Source: CAIWHR01 sp963813415 (GTDB taxonomy: Bacteria; Pseudomonadota; Gammaproteobacteria; Burkholderiales; Casimicrobiaceae). From it: DNA of 64,000 nt. The notes below the pieces were generated by a model. It was given only the letters and a program-made list of their open reading frames with translations, searched no databases and was not told where the DNA came from. The translations under genes and the position numbers were made by a program. Positions 52,961 through 62,309 of this stretch are shown piece after piece (the first letter of the stretch is position 1; each line of letters opens with the position of its first letter). The stretch covers positions 186,001 to 250,000 of the forward strand of contig CAWEYW010000001.1 of assembly GCA_963813415.1 (NCBI GenBank), in the 5' to 3' direction.

Positions 52961-54847
52961 TCACGCCGCACCCGCCGCGGTGCGCAACAGCTTCTCGATC
53001 TCGTCCGGATCGACCGGCTTCACCATGTGGTGATCGAAGCCGGCGTCCTGTGCACGCCGCCGGTCCTTTTCCTGCCCCCACCCGGTAACCGCAATCAACC
53101 TGCTGTTGCGCGTCGCGGGCGCCTCACGCAGGCGCTGTGCCAGCTCGTAACCGTTGAGCTTCGGCAGACCGATGTCCAGGAAACAGAACTCCGGCCGGAA
53201 TGCCGCCGCGGCTTCGAACGCCTCGGTCCCATCGTGCGCGACGTGCACTTCATTGCCCAGCATGCGCAGGATCAACGCGAAACTGGTGGCGAAGTCGACA
53301 TTGTCGTCAGCGACCAGGATCCGGTGCCCGGACGCCACGCCGGTGCCGCCGCTTTCCGCATCGACCGCTTCGGCAGGCGCTTGCGTCGCGGCAACGGGCA
53401 AGGTCACGACGAACTCGCTGCCGCGGTTGAGGCCGTCGCTGTGGGCGCGGATCGTTCCGCCGTGCAACTCGATCAGCCGCTTGGCGAGGGTCAGCCCCAC
53501 CCCGAGACCCGCCTGCGTGCGCTCGAGCGAATGATCGACCTGGGTGAACATTTCGAAGATCGCCTGCTGCATGCCCGACGCGATGCCGATGCCGTTGTCG
53601 GTCACCCTGATCGTCACCGTGCCGTCGTCGTGCGTCGCCGTGAGCAGGATGCGACCACCGGGATCCGTGTACTTCGCGGCGTTGTTGAGCAGGTTCGAGA
53701 ACACCTGCGCGAGCCGGGTCGCATCCGCCTCCAGGTACACGGGCTCCTGCGGCAATCTCACCACGAGCGCATGACCGCGCGAGTCGACGAATGGCCGCGC
53801 GGTGTCGACGGCGTTGCGCACGATGGTGCCGAGCTCGGTACGTTCCTTGCGCACCGCGAGCTTCCCGGTCGTGATCCGCGACACGTCGAGCAGATCGTCG
53901 ACGAGTCGCACCATCTGCTGGAGTTGCCGCTCCATCATGTCGCGGGCGCGCTGGGCCGCACCCGGATCCTTCCCGGCCACGTCGAGAATGCGCAGCGCGT
54001 TGCGCATGGGCGCGAGCGGGTTGCGCAACTCGTGCGCGAGCGTGGCGAGGAACTCGTCCTTGCGCCGGTCTGCGGCACGCAGGGCTTCCTCGGCGCCGCG
54101 CCGCTCGGCCATCTCGTGCTGCAGGCTCATGTTGGAGGTCTCCAGCGCCGCCGCGCGCCGCCCGACTTCCGCGAGCATGTCGTTGAAGGCATCGACCAGG
54201 TAACCGACCTCGTCCTCCGTGGTCTTCTTCACGCGCAGCGAGAAGTCCCGGTGCTCCATCACCTGGTGGGCGACCTGCGTCACCGCCAGGATGGGCTTGG
54301 TGATCGCGGCCTGCAGCCACGCCGACATGATCACCGCCACCAGGAGCGACAGCAGCAGCACGCCGCCCAGGATCGTGACGTAGCCCGTGAGGCGGTCGAC
54401 GAGCTCGTACGCGGCGCGGATGTACACGGTGCCCAGGATCTCGTTGTTCTCGACGATGCGATGAAACAGCACGATCTCGTCGCCTTCGATGCGATAGCCT
54501 TCCACCCCCGGCAACGGCGGAAAGTGCGGCGGCGTCGTCCCCGCGGCGTACGTCGCGAACAGCTTGCCGTTGGGCGCGTAGATGGCGGCGGCGCGGATCT
54601 GTGGCCGTACCTTCAGCAACGCGAGGTTTTCGGCTGCCGCGCGCGGATCGTCGAACGACAGCGCCGGCGCGCTGGCGCGCGCGAGAATGTCGGCCTGCGT
54701 GATGAGGTCGGCTGCCCACGAGCGCTCGTAGGTGCGCAGCTCGTAGGTGACGAGCGCGATGGCGGCGACGAGTAGCGCCGTGCACGTGGTGACGAGCATC
54801 ACGAGCATGAGCTTGCGTCGCACCGACCGGTTGATGGATTGCAGCAT
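52961..54847 (-). CDS. Hybrid histidine kinase, CHASE8-like sensor
   Basis: A 628-residue membrane kinase. Order: helix 1 (about 12-34); a periplasmic CHASE8-like domain (about 35-150, AADLITQADILARASAPALSFDD); helix 2 (about 155-178, plus HAMP to about 235); HisKA with His272 (LAHELRNPLAP); HATPase (DNGIGIASGMQ, GLGVGLTLAK); and a C-terminal receiver with Asp558 (FLDIGLPKLNGY). It lacks a DNA-binding output, so the phosphate must pass to another partner. Start ATG 54847 overlaps the stop of the YfiR-like gene by one base (TGATG). Confidence 0.92.
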   Translation of the reverse strand: MLQSINRSVRRKLMLVMLVTTCTALLVAAIALVTYELRTYERSWAADLITQADILARASAPALSFDDPRAAAENLALLKVRPQIRAAAIYAPNGKLFATYAAGTTPPHFPPLPGVEGYRIEGDEIVLFHRIVENNEILGTVYIRAAYELVDRLTGYVTILGGVLLLSLLVAVIMSAWLQAAITKPILAVTQVAHQVMEHRDFSLRVKKTTEDEVGYLVDAFNDMLAEVGRRAAALETSNMSLQHEMAERRGAEEALRAADRRKDEFLATLAHELRNPLAPMRNALRILDVAGKDPGAAQRARDMMERQLQQMVRLVDDLLDVSRITTGKLAVRKERTELGTIVRNAVDTARPFVDSRGHALVVRLPQEPVYLEADATRLAQVFSNLLNNAAKYTDPGGRILLTATHDDGTVTIRVTDNGIGIASGMQQAIFEMFTQVDHSLERTQAGLGVGLTLAKRLIELHGGTIRAHSDGLNRGSEFVVTLPVAATQAPAEAVDAESGGTGVASGHRILVADDNVDFATSFALILRMLGNEVHVAHDGTEAFEAAAAFRPEFCFLDIGLPKLNGYELAQRLREAPATRNSRLIAVTGWGQEKDRRRAQDAGFDHHMVKPVDPDEIEKLLRTAAGAA

Positions 54848-55497
54848 CAGGAACCCGCGCCCGTGCGCACGCTCTGCGCGACCGCCAGCAGTCGCGACGA
54901 CAGCCTGAGGCCGCTGCGGTCGGCCGCTTCGACCGAGATGTCGAACCGCACCCGTCCATCGGCCATCACGAAATTGATGACGGCGCCTTGCTCCAGGGCG
55001 CCGGGGCTGTCCGTCACGGTCAGGATCGAACGCTGCTGGGCGGCACGCGCCAACGCCGGCAGGTGCGCGGCCTCCGAACGGCCCACGAACAGTATGTGCA
55101 ACCCGGCCATGGAATCACCGTCATGCATGCGCCGTACCACGATCGGGCGATTGTTGACGCTGCGCGACGCGGTGATCTGCTGCAGCTCCGCGGCGATGTC
55201 CTCGGCACCCATCACCCCGATGACGATCGGCGCATCGGCCTGCGAAAAAGCCGTCGCTGGCCAGTCCACGTAGGCGACGAATTTGTACAGGAAAGCGGCC
55301 TTGACGCCGCGCTCCGTGGCAGCGACTGCGGGGGCCGTTTCCTGCGCACGCAGTTCGACAACGGAGACGGCCACGAGCATCGGCAGCAGCATCAGCAGCG
55401 CGCGCCATGCATGCGGCCAAAGCAGGCGGTGCCAGCGCCACCGGCACGCAATCACGACCACGCCACCGGCGAGCAGAATGTTCGCTACAGCCGCCAT
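54847..55497 (-). CDS. YfiR/HmsC-like periplasmic protein
   Basis: A 216-residue protein with N-terminal hydrophobic segments (two helices, about 3-20 and 30-48) and a YfiR/DUF4154 domain (VKAAFLYKFVAYVDWPATAF...PIVIGVMGAEDIAAELQQ, ILFVGRSEAAHLPAL, GAVINFVMADGRVRFDISVEAA). In Pseudomonas YfiR represses a membrane diguanylate cyclase from the periplasm; here it lies next to a histidine kinase instead. ATG 55497 overlaps the receptor gene by 13 bases. Role: probably tunes the kinase in response to envelope or ligand signals. Confidence 0.85.
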   Translation of the reverse strand: MAAVANILLAGGVVVIACRWRWHRLLWPHAWRALLMLLPMLVAVSVVELRAQETAPAVAATERGVKAAFLYKFVAYVDWPATAFSQADAPIVIGVMGAEDIAAELQQITASRSVNNRPIVVRRMHDGDSMAGLHILFVGRSEAAHLPALARAAQQRSILTVTDSPGALEQGAVINFVMADGRVRFDISVEAADRSGLRLSSRLLAVAQSVRTGAGS

Positions 55498-57422
55498 AAG
55501 GCCTTCAGGAACACCGAGCGCTGGATCTCGGCGCGGTTCGCCGCCGGGCCCCATTCGGGATGGCTCGGCGCGAATGCATTCTGGACCACCAGCGATAGCT
55601 GCAGCGTCGGGGAGACGTTCCAGCCGAAGCGCGCGTCGACCGTGGTGTAGGCCGGCATCGCCGGATTGGGCCTGGGCGCGACGTGCCGTACGGCCACGTC
55701 GAGTTCATGGCGTGGCGTGAGATCGACCGACGTGCGGACCGACCACCACGCGCTGGGATCGTTGCCGAGGGTCGCGAGGCCTACACCGGCGTCGAGGCTG
55801 CCCGGCTCCAGCCACAGGTGCTGCCGCGCGGCGACGCCCCCCGCACTCACGCGCCACGCCGGCACGATCCGCCAGGTCGCCCAGCCCTCGATGCCGTACG
55901 ACTCACCTTCGGCACGGTTGCCCCAGGTGGGGTGACCGGGCACGGGCTCGTAGGTGCGCAGCCGATCATGCAAGTGATAGAAACCGGTCACCGAATACGA
56001 GAATGCCGCCACCGGCTGGCTGCGAAAGCCGATTTCGAGCACGTCCGAAACCTCGGACTTGAAGGCTGGGTCGCCCTCGAGCAGAAACGGAGGGATCCCT
56101 GGCGAATAGAAATCCCGATCGATGCGCGACGGCGCGCGCACGGCGCGCGACAGCGCGGTCCACAGCAGCCGATCGGGCGCATAACGCCATCCGAGGCGGA
56201 TGTTGGGGAGGAATTCGGCACCGGTATAGACGTTCGATTCCACCTTGGCGCCAACCGTCAGGTCGAGGCGACCGGTCAGCGCGATCTCGTCCTGCACGAA
56301 GCCGTGCGCCCACTCCAGGTTGCGATCGGCCGGGAGGAATGCCTGGTAGATGCTGTTGCCGACCCGATCACGCGCGTAACGGTAGCCGGCGCCCACGAGC
56401 ACCTTGTGCCGGGGGAGCGGCCGGAAACCGTACTGCGCCTCGATGTCGAAGGTGTCGAGCACCTCCTGGAACGACTGTGGATGATCGCGGTGCGTGGAGT
56501 CGTAATAGGCCTGGACCGCCAGCGAGCGTCCGTCGCCGAGATCGCTGCGCAGCCGCGCAAGCAGATTGGCACCCGACATGGTTCGTTCCGAGATCGGCTG
56601 GTCGATGTTGCCGAAGTACGTGTCGCCTTGTACGGTGATGGTGTCGCGCGGACGGTCCCAGTCGACGCGAAACCCGGCCTGCCCGTGGATCGATGCATCA
56701 TTCACGCTGCTGCCGTTCGCGAATTTCGAAGCATCACGATCGTCGTATTTGGCGTACACGCGGTAATGGGCCGCGCTGCCTAGCGCACCGCCATAGCGCA
56801 CGGCCGCGCCCGACTGGCGGTTGCCGTAGCGGCCGCTCGCAAGCACGCCCTGCGTGTCGCGCGCTGACCGCGTGATGACGTTGATCACGCCATTGACCGC
56901 ATTGGCGCCCCACAGCGTGGCACCGGGCCCGCTGATGACCTCGATGCGCTCCACATCCTCCAGCATCACGTCCTGCGCCTCCCAGAAGACGCCGGAAAAC
57001 AGCGGGGTGTACACCGTGCGGCCATCGATCAGCACCAGCATCTTGTTGGCAAGCACGTTGTTGAAGCCGCGGGCGCTGATCGCGTACTGGTTGACGTCTG
57101 CGCCTGCCACGTCAAGATTCGGCGCGAGGCGCAGCGCCTCGGGGAGGCTGGTCGCGCCGGAGCGACGGATGTCCTCGGCGTTGATCACGTAGATGCTTGC
57201 CGCGGCCTCTGCCAGGCGTTCCTCGCGTCGCGACACCGACGTGACCACGACGTCAGCGAGCTGCTCGAGAGAAAGCTCGGCGAGATCCGCGGACGCTACC
57301 GGGTGGGTCGGCGCCGCCATCGCCGGCGCCGACAGGGCCACGAGCAGCGCAAACATGCGACGGTGGCGCGCAGCGGCACGGATTGCCCAGCCGGCACGCG
57401 GGCAGTGTGCGACGTGGCCCAT
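55485..57422 (-). CDS. TonB-dependent receptor
   Basis: A 645-residue outer-membrane receptor: signal peptide (about residues 18-38), a short linker, then the plug domain (VTSVSRREERLAEAAASIYVINAEDIRRSGATSLPEALRLAPN...ARGFNNVLANKMLVLIDGRTVYTP, ..VERIEVISGPGATLWGANAVNGVINVIT) and a 22-strand barrel. A possible TonB-interacting segment is ADVVVTSV. The ligand is unknown; the family takes siderophores, cobalamin or carbohydrates. It is translationally coupled to the YfiR-like and hybrid kinase genes, a recurrent proteobacterial trio. Confidence 0.9.
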   Translation of the reverse strand: MGHVAHCPRAGWAIRAAARHRRMFALLVALSAPAMAAPTHPVASADLAELSLEQLADVVVTSVSRREERLAEAAASIYVINAEDIRRSGATSLPEALRLAPNLDVAGADVNQYAISARGFNNVLANKMLVLIDGRTVYTPLFSGVFWEAQDVMLEDVERIEVISGPGATLWGANAVNGVINVITRSARDTQGVLASGRYGNRQSGAAVRYGGALGSAAHYRVYAKYDDRDASKFANGSSVNDASIHGQAGFRVDWDRPRDTITVQGDTYFGNIDQPISERTMSGANLLARLRSDLGDGRSLAVQAYYDSTHRDHPQSFQEVLDTFDIEAQYGFRPLPRHKVLVGAGYRYARDRVGNSIYQAFLPADRNLEWAHGFVQDEIALTGRLDLTVGAKVESNVYTGAEFLPNIRLGWRYAPDRLLWTALSRAVRAPSRIDRDFYSPGIPPFLLEGDPAFKSEVSDVLEIGFRSQPVAAFSYSVTGFYHLHDRLRTYEPVPGHPTWGNRAEGESYGIEGWATWRIVPAWRVSAGGVAARQHLWLEPGSLDAGVGLATLGNDPSAWWSVRTSVDLTPRHELDVAVRHVAPRPNPAMPAYTTVDARFGWNVSPTLQLSLVVQNAFAPSHPEWGPAANRAEIQRSVFLKALWRL

Positions 57423-57653
57423 CGTTCTTCTTCTCCCCTCGGGTCATCGAGGCAACCGCGGACGCAACGGCACGCACGCGCTTCCGGCCGCGCATTCACG
57501 CCCGGGGCGCCGCCCGCCTGCGGTCGGCTGTCCACGTCCAGCGGCACGGCGACTATAGTGAATTTCCGCACCCGTGACCAGCTGTCGCAGCCATGTGCGC
57601 GGATCCCGCGCCTGCAACCATCCGGTCGGGGGGATGCGTGACGCCGCGCGCTG

Positions 57654-58829
57654 TCAACGGGCAAGGAGCTGCGTGAGCTCGCCGATGGCGAGCCCCTTGT
57701 CGACGCAGTGGTCGAAGCCGGCCTGCTGCGCGCCACGTCGCACGACCTCGTCGAGGTCGTCACCGCTCATCATGACCAGTTGCATCCCGCCCCGAGGAAA
57801 GAGCGCGCGCAGCTTGCGCGCCGCTTCCATGCCATTGAGGCGCGGCATGTGGATATCCAGCAGCACGAATTCCGGCTGCCACGCTTGCGCCATCGCCACC
57901 GCTTCCGCGCCGTCCGCAGCAGCACGCACCTCGTGCCCCATTTCGGCGAGCAGGTCCGAGAGTGAAATGCGCACCGCGGCGCTGTCGTCGGCGATCAGCA
58001 CGCGCCGGCCACGCTTTCCGGCACCGGGCGCCTCGGGTAACGCTTGCGCGCCGGCCGCGGCCCCCGTCGACGCGCTGTGACCGGCGCCGGGCGGCAGGTG
58101 AACGATGACCGCGGTACCACGCGGCTGCCGATCCCGGATGCTCAATTCCCCGCCATGCAACCGTACGACCGCGGCCGCGAGGGGCAGGCCCAGACCCAGC
58201 CCTTGCCCCGCGCGATGCGGCGTCGCAAAGAGTTCGAGCGCGTCCTGCCGATCACCGGGCGCGAATCCGGGCCCTTCATCCTCGATGCGCACCTCGATGC
58301 CCGCATCGTCTTCGCGCACCGTGACGGTGATGGCGCTGCCTTCCGGGGCGTAGCGCGCTGCGTTGTCGAGCAGGGCGGCGAAGGTGCGGGTCAGGCGGGA
58401 AGCGTCGGCCTCGATGGTGCGCAGCGTCGTGGGTATGTCCAGTGCGACCTGCTGGCGCCGCGCGCTGGCGAGCGCCGCCATCGACTGCCGGGCGCGGGCC
58501 AGCACCTCGGCAATGGCAACGGGAGCCCGGTCGAGCGTCAGCTCGCCGCGCTGCAGGCGATCGACGTCGCTCACCGTGTCGAGGGCGCGCGTCATCGCGC
58601 TCAACTGGCGCTCGATGATGTCGATGACCGGCGCGACGGCAGGGTCCGCGCGCGATTTGAGGCGCAGCAGATGCATCGCGTTGTGAATGGGTGCGATGTA
58701 GTTGCGCAGCTCGTGGGCGAGCACGCGCAACAGCTCCGCGCGGCCGCCCGACGCCTCCGCAGCGCTGGCGACCGACGTACCCCCTGCTCCGGTTTGCGGT
58801 TGGCTGGTCATTGGTGAGTCGTGCTGCAT
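57654..58829 (-). CDS. Soluble histidine kinase-receiver hybrid
   Basis: A 391-residue protein with no membrane segment. HisKA-like helices carry His39 (VLAHELRNYIAP); a HATPase domain follows (about 130-245: DNAARYAPEG, EDEGPGFAPGD, GLGLGLPLAAAV); the C-terminal receiver has Asp325 (VLLDIHMPRLNG) and Lys near the end (CVDKGLA). There is no output domain, so phosphate may pass to or from the membrane hybrid kinase encoded downstream. It lies upstream on the same strand as the receptor-YfiR-kinase run, separated by 231 bases with no clear terminator. ATG 58829 was taken; 58811 is possible. Confidence 0.88.
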   Translation of the reverse strand: MQHDSPMTSQPQTGAGGTSVASAAEASGGRAELLRVLAHELRNYIAPIHNAMHLLRLKSRADPAVAPVIDIIERQLSAMTRALDTVSDVDRLQRGELTLDRAPVAIAEVLARARQSMAALASARRQQVALDIPTTLRTIEADASRLTRTFAALLDNAARYAPEGSAITVTVREDDAGIEVRIEDEGPGFAPGDRQDALELFATPHRAGQGLGLGLPLAAAVVRLHGGELSIRDRQPRGTAVIVHLPPGAGHSASTGAAAGAQALPEAPGAGKRGRRVLIADDSAAVRISLSDLLAEMGHEVRAAADGAEAVAMAQAWQPEFVLLDIHMPRLNGMEAARKLRALFPRGGMQLVMMSGDDLDEVVRRGAQQAGFDHCVDKGLAIGELTQLLAR

Positions 58830-58953
58830 GCCCTGGGAGCGCGCCCGGTGGCGCGCGCAGGAGGCTCAGGCAGACCTATCAGGGCGACATTCTAGCGACC
58901 GCACGCGGCGGCTAGCGCGAGCGCTTGATCAGCTGCGAATACGCGAGGCGCCC

Positions 58954-59244
58954 TCAGCCCGGAAAGAGGCGCCGGACCTGCGCAAGTTCCCACGCCTCGT
59001 TTTGCGCGGCGCGCTCCGGCGAGTGCGGGGTCATGCGCGCGAGAGTCATGCAGGCGAGCAGCTGCTGCACGTCGCGCGGATCACCGGACCCGGCGATGCC
59101 GTGCAGGACCGCCACGTAATGGCCATGGTTGAACCGGCTGCGCTCGGTGTACTCGGTCTGGGCGAAAACGTCGCCGTTGACCTTCTGCATGGCGGCGATG
59201 CCGACCAGCAGGCCGTGGATCTGCTCATGCGACATGAAGGGCAT
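58954..59244 (-). CDS. Small protein of unknown function, last gene of catabolic run
   Basis: A 96-residue protein (MPFMSHEQIHGLLVGIAAMQKVNGDVFAQTEYTERSRFNHGHYVAVLHGIAGSGDPRDVQ...). No family recognised. GGAGGAC precedes ATG 59244. The His-rich middle could bind a metal, but this is speculative. It lies 22 bases after the aldehyde dehydrogenase gene and is thus probably in the same transcript; its context suggests an accessory role in that pathway. Confidence 0.6.
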   Translation of the reverse strand: MPFMSHEQIHGLLVGIAAMQKVNGDVFAQTEYTERSRFNHGHYVAVLHGIAGSGDPRDVQQLLACMTLARMTPHSPERAAQNEAWELAQVRRLFPG

Positions 59245-59266
59245 GGTGTCCTCCTTGCGCCCGCGC

Positions 59267-60746
59267 TCAGTCCGCCGCGCGGCGCAGCTTGATGTGGATG
59301 TTCTTTTCCTGGGTGAACGCCAGGAGCTCTTCGAGGCATTCCTCGCGACCGAAGCCGGACTGCCGTGTGCCGCCGAACGGCGCCCCGAGAAAGTGCCGGC
59401 TGACTTCGTTGATCCAGACATAACCTGCGCTCACCGCCATCGCCGTCCGATGCGCCCGCGAGATGTCGTTCGTCCAGATCGAGCAGGTCAGCCCGTACGG
59501 GACGTCATTCACCTGGGCCAGCATCGCGCGCTCGTCCGACCACGGCAGCACGGCGAGCACCGGGCCGAAGATTTCCTCGCGCGCAATGCGCATCGTCGGC
59601 TTTACGTCGGCGAACACCGTCGGCTCGACGAAGAAGCCGCCCGCGAGCGCGGGGTCGGACGGCGGCGCGCCGCCCCAGACGAGGCGGGCCCCTTCCTCCT
59701 TCGCCGACGCGATATAGCTCATCACCCGGTCGAACTGGGCCTTGCTGACGATGGCGCCCATGGTCGTCTCGGGATCGGTCGGCACGCCGGGGCGAAAGCG
59801 CGCGATGGCGGCGCCGATGCGCTGCAGGACGGACTCGTAGATCGCCTCGTGCACGAAGGCGCGGCTGGTGGAGCCGCACGACTGGCCGCACCACGTGAAA
59901 TTCATGCCGCCGACCACGGCCGCTGCCACCTCCCCGGCATCGGCGTCGGGATAGGCGATCAGCGCGTTCTTGCCGCCCAGTTCCAGCAGTACGGGCTTGA
60001 CGGTGTCGCTCGCGGCCCGCATCACCGCGCGTCCTGCGCCGACGCTGCCGATGATCGCCACCATCGCGACGCGTGGGTGCACGGCGAGCGCTGCGCCGGT
60101 GTCGCGCCCGCCGGGCACCACATTGAACACTCCAGGCGGAAGCAGGCCGTCGAGCAGCTCCGCCAATCGCAGCGACGACAGCGGCGCCTGGTCCGGCGGC
60201 TTGATGATGATGCTGTTGCCCGCAGCGAGCGGCGCCGCCGATTTGCCCGCTGCGAACATGAACGGGTGATTGAACGGAATGATCCGTGCGACCACGCCGC
60301 GTGGTTCGCGCACCGAGAAGTTCACGGCCTCCGGACCCATCGGGATCGATGCGCCCTTCATCTCGGTCACGAGGCCGGCAAAGAAGTCGAGCTGCGCGGC
60401 AGCGACGAGCGCATCGCTCGTCATCTCCCGCACCGGATTGCCACAGTTCGCCGCATCGATCAGCGCGAGCTCCTCCGCATTCTGGCGCAGGATCTCGGCG
60501 ACGCGACGGAGCACGCGCGCGCGTTCCAGCGGCGGCACGGCACGCCAGGCGTCGAACCCTCGTGCCGCGGCAGCAACGGCGGCATCGACATCGTCCGCGT
60601 TGCCCTCGGCAACCTCGCCGAGCGTGCCGCCGTTTCGCCGGGTTGAGGGTGGGCCGGTAGCCTCCGGCCGGGGCATGCCACGCGCCGCCATAGTAGAGGT
60701 CGCGATGCTGCGGCAGCGGCAGCGGTGCGTGCGGATCGAGTGGCAT
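59267..60746 (-). pseudogene. Aldehyde dehydrogenase with a one-base frameshift near the N-terminus
   Basis: NAD(P)-dependent aldehyde dehydrogenase (about 492 residues if repaired). The N-terminus MPLDPHAPLPLPQHRDLYYGG... (from ATG 60746, GAGGT ribosome binding site) continues as GGYRPTLNPA in one frame. After an extra base in a run of three A (minus strand; 60634-60636) the rest, NGGTLGEVAEGNADDVDAAV..., is in another frame. All catalytic parts are intact: Glu in LELGGKNALI, Cys in FTWCGQSCGS, EIFGPVLAV. A short internal ATG at 60691 would give only a truncated product. Sequencing error, or a recent inactivation. Confidence 0.8.
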
Positions 60747-60753
60747 GGTTACC

Positions 60754-61563
60754 TCAGCGGGACCGGCGCTGCCGGCGTGGCACCGCCAGCCGGCCGATGA
60801 GCGCGTTGGCGGCGATCGCAACGACGAACAGCACCGTCAGCAGCGCGTACATGCGCGGCATGTCGAACACTGCATACGCCTGGATGATGAGATAGCCGAG
60901 ACCGCGGTTCGACAGCTTGGTTTCCGCGAGCAGCGTGCCGATGATCGCCACGCCCATGCCGAGCCGGAGGCCGTTCACCATGGGTTCGCGCATCGCGGGC
61001 AGGTAGATCTTGGTGACCATCTGCGCCGTCGTCAGGCGAAAGCTTCGGCCCACGCGGATGAGCACCTTGTCGATCTCGCGCATCCCGCCGGCAGCGCTGA
61101 CGACGATCGGAAAAAAGCACGACAGCACGCCCATGGCGATCTTGGAGCCGGAACCGACGCCGAACCACATGATCATGATCGGGAAGAAGATGATCTTCGG
61201 GGTCGGGCCGAGGTAGTAGATGAAGGACTCGTAGGCGCGCGACAGGAAGCGGTTCGCGCCGAGCGCGATGCCGACGGCGAGTCCCGCAAGGCCGCCGATC
61301 ACCACCGCGGCGCCGACTTCGGCTGCGGTGATGCCGAGATTGCGATAGAACTCCGGGGCATCGAGCAGGCGCCAGATCGCTCGCCCGATGACCCGCAGCG
61401 ACGGCACGACATCGCGGAAGAGCCACCCCGATGCCGCGACGCCTTCCCACAGCGCGAGCACGCCGACGATGATGGCGATGCGCAGCCACAGCACCCGCGT
61501 GCGTCGCGATGGCCCCGGCGCAGGCCGCGCGCCGCGCGCGATCACGTCCCCGGTCGCAGCCAT
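60754..61563 (-). CDS. NitT/TauT-type ABC permease, second subunit
   Basis: A 269-residue inner-membrane permease with six predicted helices. The cytoplasmic coupling loop EAA motif (SCFFPIVVSAAGGMREIDKVLIRVGRSFR) is typical of the SsuC/TauC family. Import of nitrate, sulfonates, taurine or aromatic anions is possible; the ligand is not known. It pairs with the other permease upstream; the two together suggest a heterodimeric channel. ATG 61563 overlaps the upstream permease by 22 bases, and its stop is 7 bases before the aldehyde dehydrogenase start. Confidence 0.88.
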   Translation of the reverse strand: MAATGDVIARGARPAPGPSRRTRVLWLRIAIIVGVLALWEGVAASGWLFRDVVPSLRVIGRAIWRLLDAPEFYRNLGITAAEVGAAVVIGGLAGLAVGIALGANRFLSRAYESFIYYLGPTPKIIFFPIMIMWFGVGSGSKIAMGVLSCFFPIVVSAAGGMREIDKVLIRVGRSFRLTTAQMVTKIYLPAMREPMVNGLRLGMGVAIIGTLLAETKLSNRGLGYLIIQAYAVFDMPRMYALLTVLFVVAIAANALIGRLAVPRRQRRSR

Positions 61564-62309
61564 CGCTCGAGCTTTTCGGTAAGGTAGAAGAACACGACCG
61601 ACACCAGGATCACGAAGAAAATCGCGCCATAGGTGCCCGGCAGGTCGTAACGTTCGGCAAGCTCGTTGATGAGCTGGCCGAGGCCGCCGAAGTTGATCAG
61701 GAACTCGACGCCGACGATGTTGATCATGGCGAAGATCAGGCCAAGGCGCAGCCCCACGAAGATCGACGGCAGGGCGGCGGGCAGCAGGATCATCCGGAAG
61801 AGCTGCGCGTTGGTCAGGCGGAAGCTGCGCCCGACGTTCACCAGCACCTGCCGCGCCCCCGCGAGCCCCTCCACGGTCTTCAGGATCACCGGCGCGAGTC
61901 CGGCCGCGAAGCCGATCATCACGATGGTCGTCGCGCTGCGTCCGAAGATGACCAGGAACAGCGGGTACATGAGCACGATCGGCGCCGACGCGAGGGCCGC
62001 CACCCAGGTCTCGGTCGCCTGGCGCAGGAGGCGGAACCGGTAGAGCAGCATCCCGAACGCGATGCCGAGAACCGTGAGCATGACGCTCGCCCACAGGACT
62101 TCGAACGCGGTCTGGCCGAAACGGTGAAGCACGTCCTCTTCGACGATGATCCGCGGAATGGCGGCAATGATCTGCGAGGGCTTCGGCACGATGAAGCCGT
62201 TGATGACGCCAGCGGCGATGAGCGCTTCCACCGCGACGAGCAGCGCAACCAGCGTCGCGATGCCCAGCAGCGGTGCTGCGACGCCCGGTTCGCCCTGGGA
62301 GCCGCTCAA
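61542..62309 (-). CDS. NitT/TauT-type ABC permease, first subunit
   Basis: A 255-residue permease with six helices and the EAA loop (ILKTVEGLAGARQVLVNVGRSFRLTNAQ). The start is TTG 62309, which overlaps the ATPase stop in a TTGA junction; no ATG or GTG is available further in without losing helix 1. The open frame extends to 62990 antisense to the ATPase but is not coding. It is probably a partner of the permease encoded downstream. Confidence 0.85.
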   Translation of the reverse strand: MSGSQGEPGVAAPLLGIATLVALLVAVEALIAAGVINGFIVPKPSQIIAAIPRIIVEEDVLHRFGQTAFEVLWASVMLTVLGIAFGMLLYRFRLLRQATETWVAALASAPIVLMYPLFLVIFGRSATTIVMIGFAAGLAPVILKTVEGLAGARQVLVNVGRSFRLTNAQLFRMILLPAALPSIFVGLRLGLIFAMINIVGVEFLINFGGLGQLINELAERYDLPGTYGAIFFVILVSVVFFYLTEKLERWLRPGT

